Below the pieces are notes generated by a model. It ran no database searches. It was given only the letters and a program-made list of their open reading frames with translations, and was not told the origin of the DNA. The position numbers and the translations under genes are program-made. From contig JANQSS010000019.1 in the NCBI GenBank assembly GCA_028279185.1, forward strand, positions 62,001 to 126,000: a stretch of DNA of 64,000 nt, in the 5' to 3' direction. The DNA comes from Saprospiraceae bacterium (GTDB lineage Bacteria; Bacteroidota; Bacteroidia; Chitinophagales; Saprospiraceae). Shown here piece after piece: positions 62,684 to 64,000 of the stretch (its first letter is position 1; each line of letters begins with the position of its first letter).

Positions 62684-62840
62684 GTTGATTTTAAATTTAA
62701 TAATTGATACGTTTTAAAGCCTAAAAGCCAAAGTGAAGGCCTTAGTCCAAGAACAATGTACACGAGCACCCCTGTGCATTCGACCCTTAAACTAGCGTAC
62801 GTCTGCCTCAGACCCAGACCTTCAATGCATTTCGAAAAAC

Positions 62841-63206
62841 TTAGAAGGGAAGGACTTCTTCCTCTTTTTGCCTATTTTTAGTCAAAAGCGCAAAGTCGCG
62901 AGCTTTTACTTGCGTCATGCGACGTTTGTTACCATCCTTGTCCTCCCAAGACCGGTTTTCTAGTCTACCGGATATCAGTACACGATGTCCTTTCGCTAGG
63001 GATTTGGCCATGCGTTCAGCAAGTTTACCCCATGCAGAAACCGTATGCCACTGTGTAATATCATTGTAGTTTCCTCTTTTGTCCTTGTACGATTCGTTCG
63101 TTGCGATACGTAATTTGACGAGATTGCTTCCAGATGCGAAATTGATCATTTCGGGGTCATGTCCCAAATGCCCGACGAGCTGTACTTGATTGATTAAATC
63201 TTTCAT
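62841..63206 (-). CDS. Short single-stranded DNA-binding protein with abbreviated tip
   Basis: 121 residues with the same OB fold as its neighbour (INQVQLVGHLGHDPEMINF, WHTVSAWGKLAERMAKSLAKGHRVLISGRL, WEDKDGNKRRMTQV). It keeps a shortened acidic end, KEEEVLPF. There is almost no linker. The paralogue lies 157 bases downstream on the same strand. The long upstream gap with repeated TCCGTTT units may regulate it. Confidence 0.93.
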   Translation of the reverse strand: MKDLINQVQLVGHLGHDPEMINFASGSNLVKLRIATNESYKDKRGNYNDITQWHTVSAWGKLAERMAKSLAKGHRVLISGRLENRSWEDKDGNKRRMTQVKARDFALLTKNRQKEEEVLPF

Positions 63207-63757
63207 AATTCTTAATTAAATAATTGATTAAAAAAACACGTAATTTCATTTATTGCCCCACTCATTTGTGAAGACAGGACAAATATGAAGGCACGCAAAC
63301 CCGTTAGTCGTACATTATCCGTTTACTTCCGTTTGTATTCGGAAGTATCCGTTTGTATACGGTTATTGTGCTTGAAAACTAAGTAGTTATTAAAATAGGA
63401 CGAATTGGATTTTTTTTGATGATAGAAGCGTTTAAGGTGAATAATGCGCAGATGCCTTGTGCCTCTAAGTCGGATAGATGGAATTCAAAGTGAATAAGGA
63501 TGTACCTTATATGGAAAGAGAACTGATCAGCTTGCTTATATGACCTATGTGCCAAGTGGGAGAGATGTGTTTCTGAAATAGTCAAGAAGAAATAGCAAAT
63601 CAAAATAATAGTATACCACTAGAAAATTTGCAGAAGGATTAGACGCAACACTTATAATTGAAAAGAATAAGGGATATAGCAAACAAGTTTATAGAAAGGT
63701 TTGAAACCTAATACCACCATATAGGCCAAAACGGCAAATTGAACATTTTAACACAAC
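63207..63757. other. Intergenic region with TCCGTTT iterons
   Basis: 551 bases between divergent genes. TCCGTTT occurs at 63318, 63328 and 63348, at 10- and 20-base steps, and the last two sit in dyads CCGTTTGTATTCGG (63329-63342) and CCGTTTGTATACGG (63349-63362). A palindrome AGGTTT-G-AAACCT lies at 63697-63709, close to the methyltransferase start. The rest shows no coding frame of a known family. Confidence 0.5.
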
Positions 63758-64000
63758 ATGCCTCTAATAACAACAGACGATATAATCGATGTTTATCAAA
63801 AACTAGCACAACGAGGACTTGGTTTCGTGACCTCAAAACTAAACCCGAATAGTAAGTCACGCACATTAAGCGCATTTAATAATACTGCATTTACCAGCTC
63901 CAACTGGTGGATCATCCAAAAAATTAGAGAACGATGGAATCATAAAATTACAGGCGACACATCGGTTGATTACGAAAAATATACATTGGCTAAATATTTT
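63758..64000 (+). CDS. Class I SAM-dependent methyltransferase, 5' part
   Basis: 81 codons from the ATG at 63758 run off the window. The visible part (SNWWIIQKIRERWNHKITGDTSVDYEKYTLAKYF) matches the conserved lead of a Bacteroidota and environmental methyltransferase group, where NWW..P.V..RWN.xITG.....Y..YV..KYL precedes the LSLGCGxG SAM-binding loop; that loop lies beyond position 64000. The methyl acceptor is unknown, but such proteins are often found in glycan or surface-modification loci. Confidence 0.65.
   Translation, partial: MPLITTDDIIDVYQKLAQRGLGFVTSKLNPNSKSRTLSAFNNTAFTSSNWWIIQKIRERWNHKITGDTSVDYEKYTLAKYF

Noticed and set aside
63697-63709. AGGTTT-G-AAACCT palindrome as operator of the methyltransferase gene
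   Set aside because: Short arms and an AT-rich setting; a chance dyad of this size is plausible, so it is only mentioned in the gap entry.

Overview
The window is chromosomal DNA of a Bacteroidota bacterium. Supporting signs are gldE and gldD (gliding motility / type IX secretion accessory genes), a giant SprB-repeat protein, two proteins ending in type A T9SS sorting domains, many lipoproteins, the almost complete absence of Shine-Dalgarno sequences, and Bacteroidota-type promoters (TTTG at -33, TAnnTTTG at -7). The gene content fits a gliding environmental member such as the Saprospiria or Cytophagia; this placement is inference.

Layout. 1-13.8 kb, mostly plus strand: the 5' end of a DksA/TraR-type gene, a secreted M28 peptidase, a hydrolase remnant, a MOSC protein, a PD40 lipoprotein, an ECF sigma factor with a partner joining an inner-membrane anchor to a predicted beta-barrel, a secreted beta-helix protein, two GNAT acetyltransferases, DoxX, an SDR, and the cluster mutY-ssb-gldE-gldD. 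13.8-25.6 kb, all minus: a LVIVD/T9SS protein, an FtsX-type permease, a frameshifted DUF1348 gene, an aquaporin, a GH3/beta-lactamase-fold fusion, a TMTC-like TPR membrane protein and two beta-lactamase-fold lipoproteins. 25.6-40.8 kb, minus: a tight five-gene operon for large envelope proteins (barrel, TANFOR-like protein, fibronectin III protein, secreted phage tail-collar protein, 2037-aa SprB-repeat adhesin). It is the best candidate here for an undescribed surface system.

41.5-43.9 kb holds a NodU-type carbamoyltransferase with its DUF5989 and SxtJ partners. Two parS centromere sites (44352-44402) follow. A 458-bp AT-rich gap at 48826-49283 carries a perfect and a near-perfect DnaA box, and transcription diverges from it: 18 of 20 genes leftward between 13.8 and 48.8 kb, 11 of 15 rightward between 49.3 and 59.7 kb. 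I propose this gap as a candidate chromosomal origin. dtd and mazG lie at once to its right, deoC 4 kb further.

49-64 kb: dtd-mazG, lipoproteins, an arsR operon without its usual efflux pump in the window, deoC and a glycosyltransferase, nadB, recX, a CYTH protein, tag, recA and two short ssb paralogues, ending in a methyltransferase gene cut by the window edge. No rRNA, tRNA, CRISPR array, insertion sequence or prophage was recognised. All assignments come from reading motifs; no database search was run.
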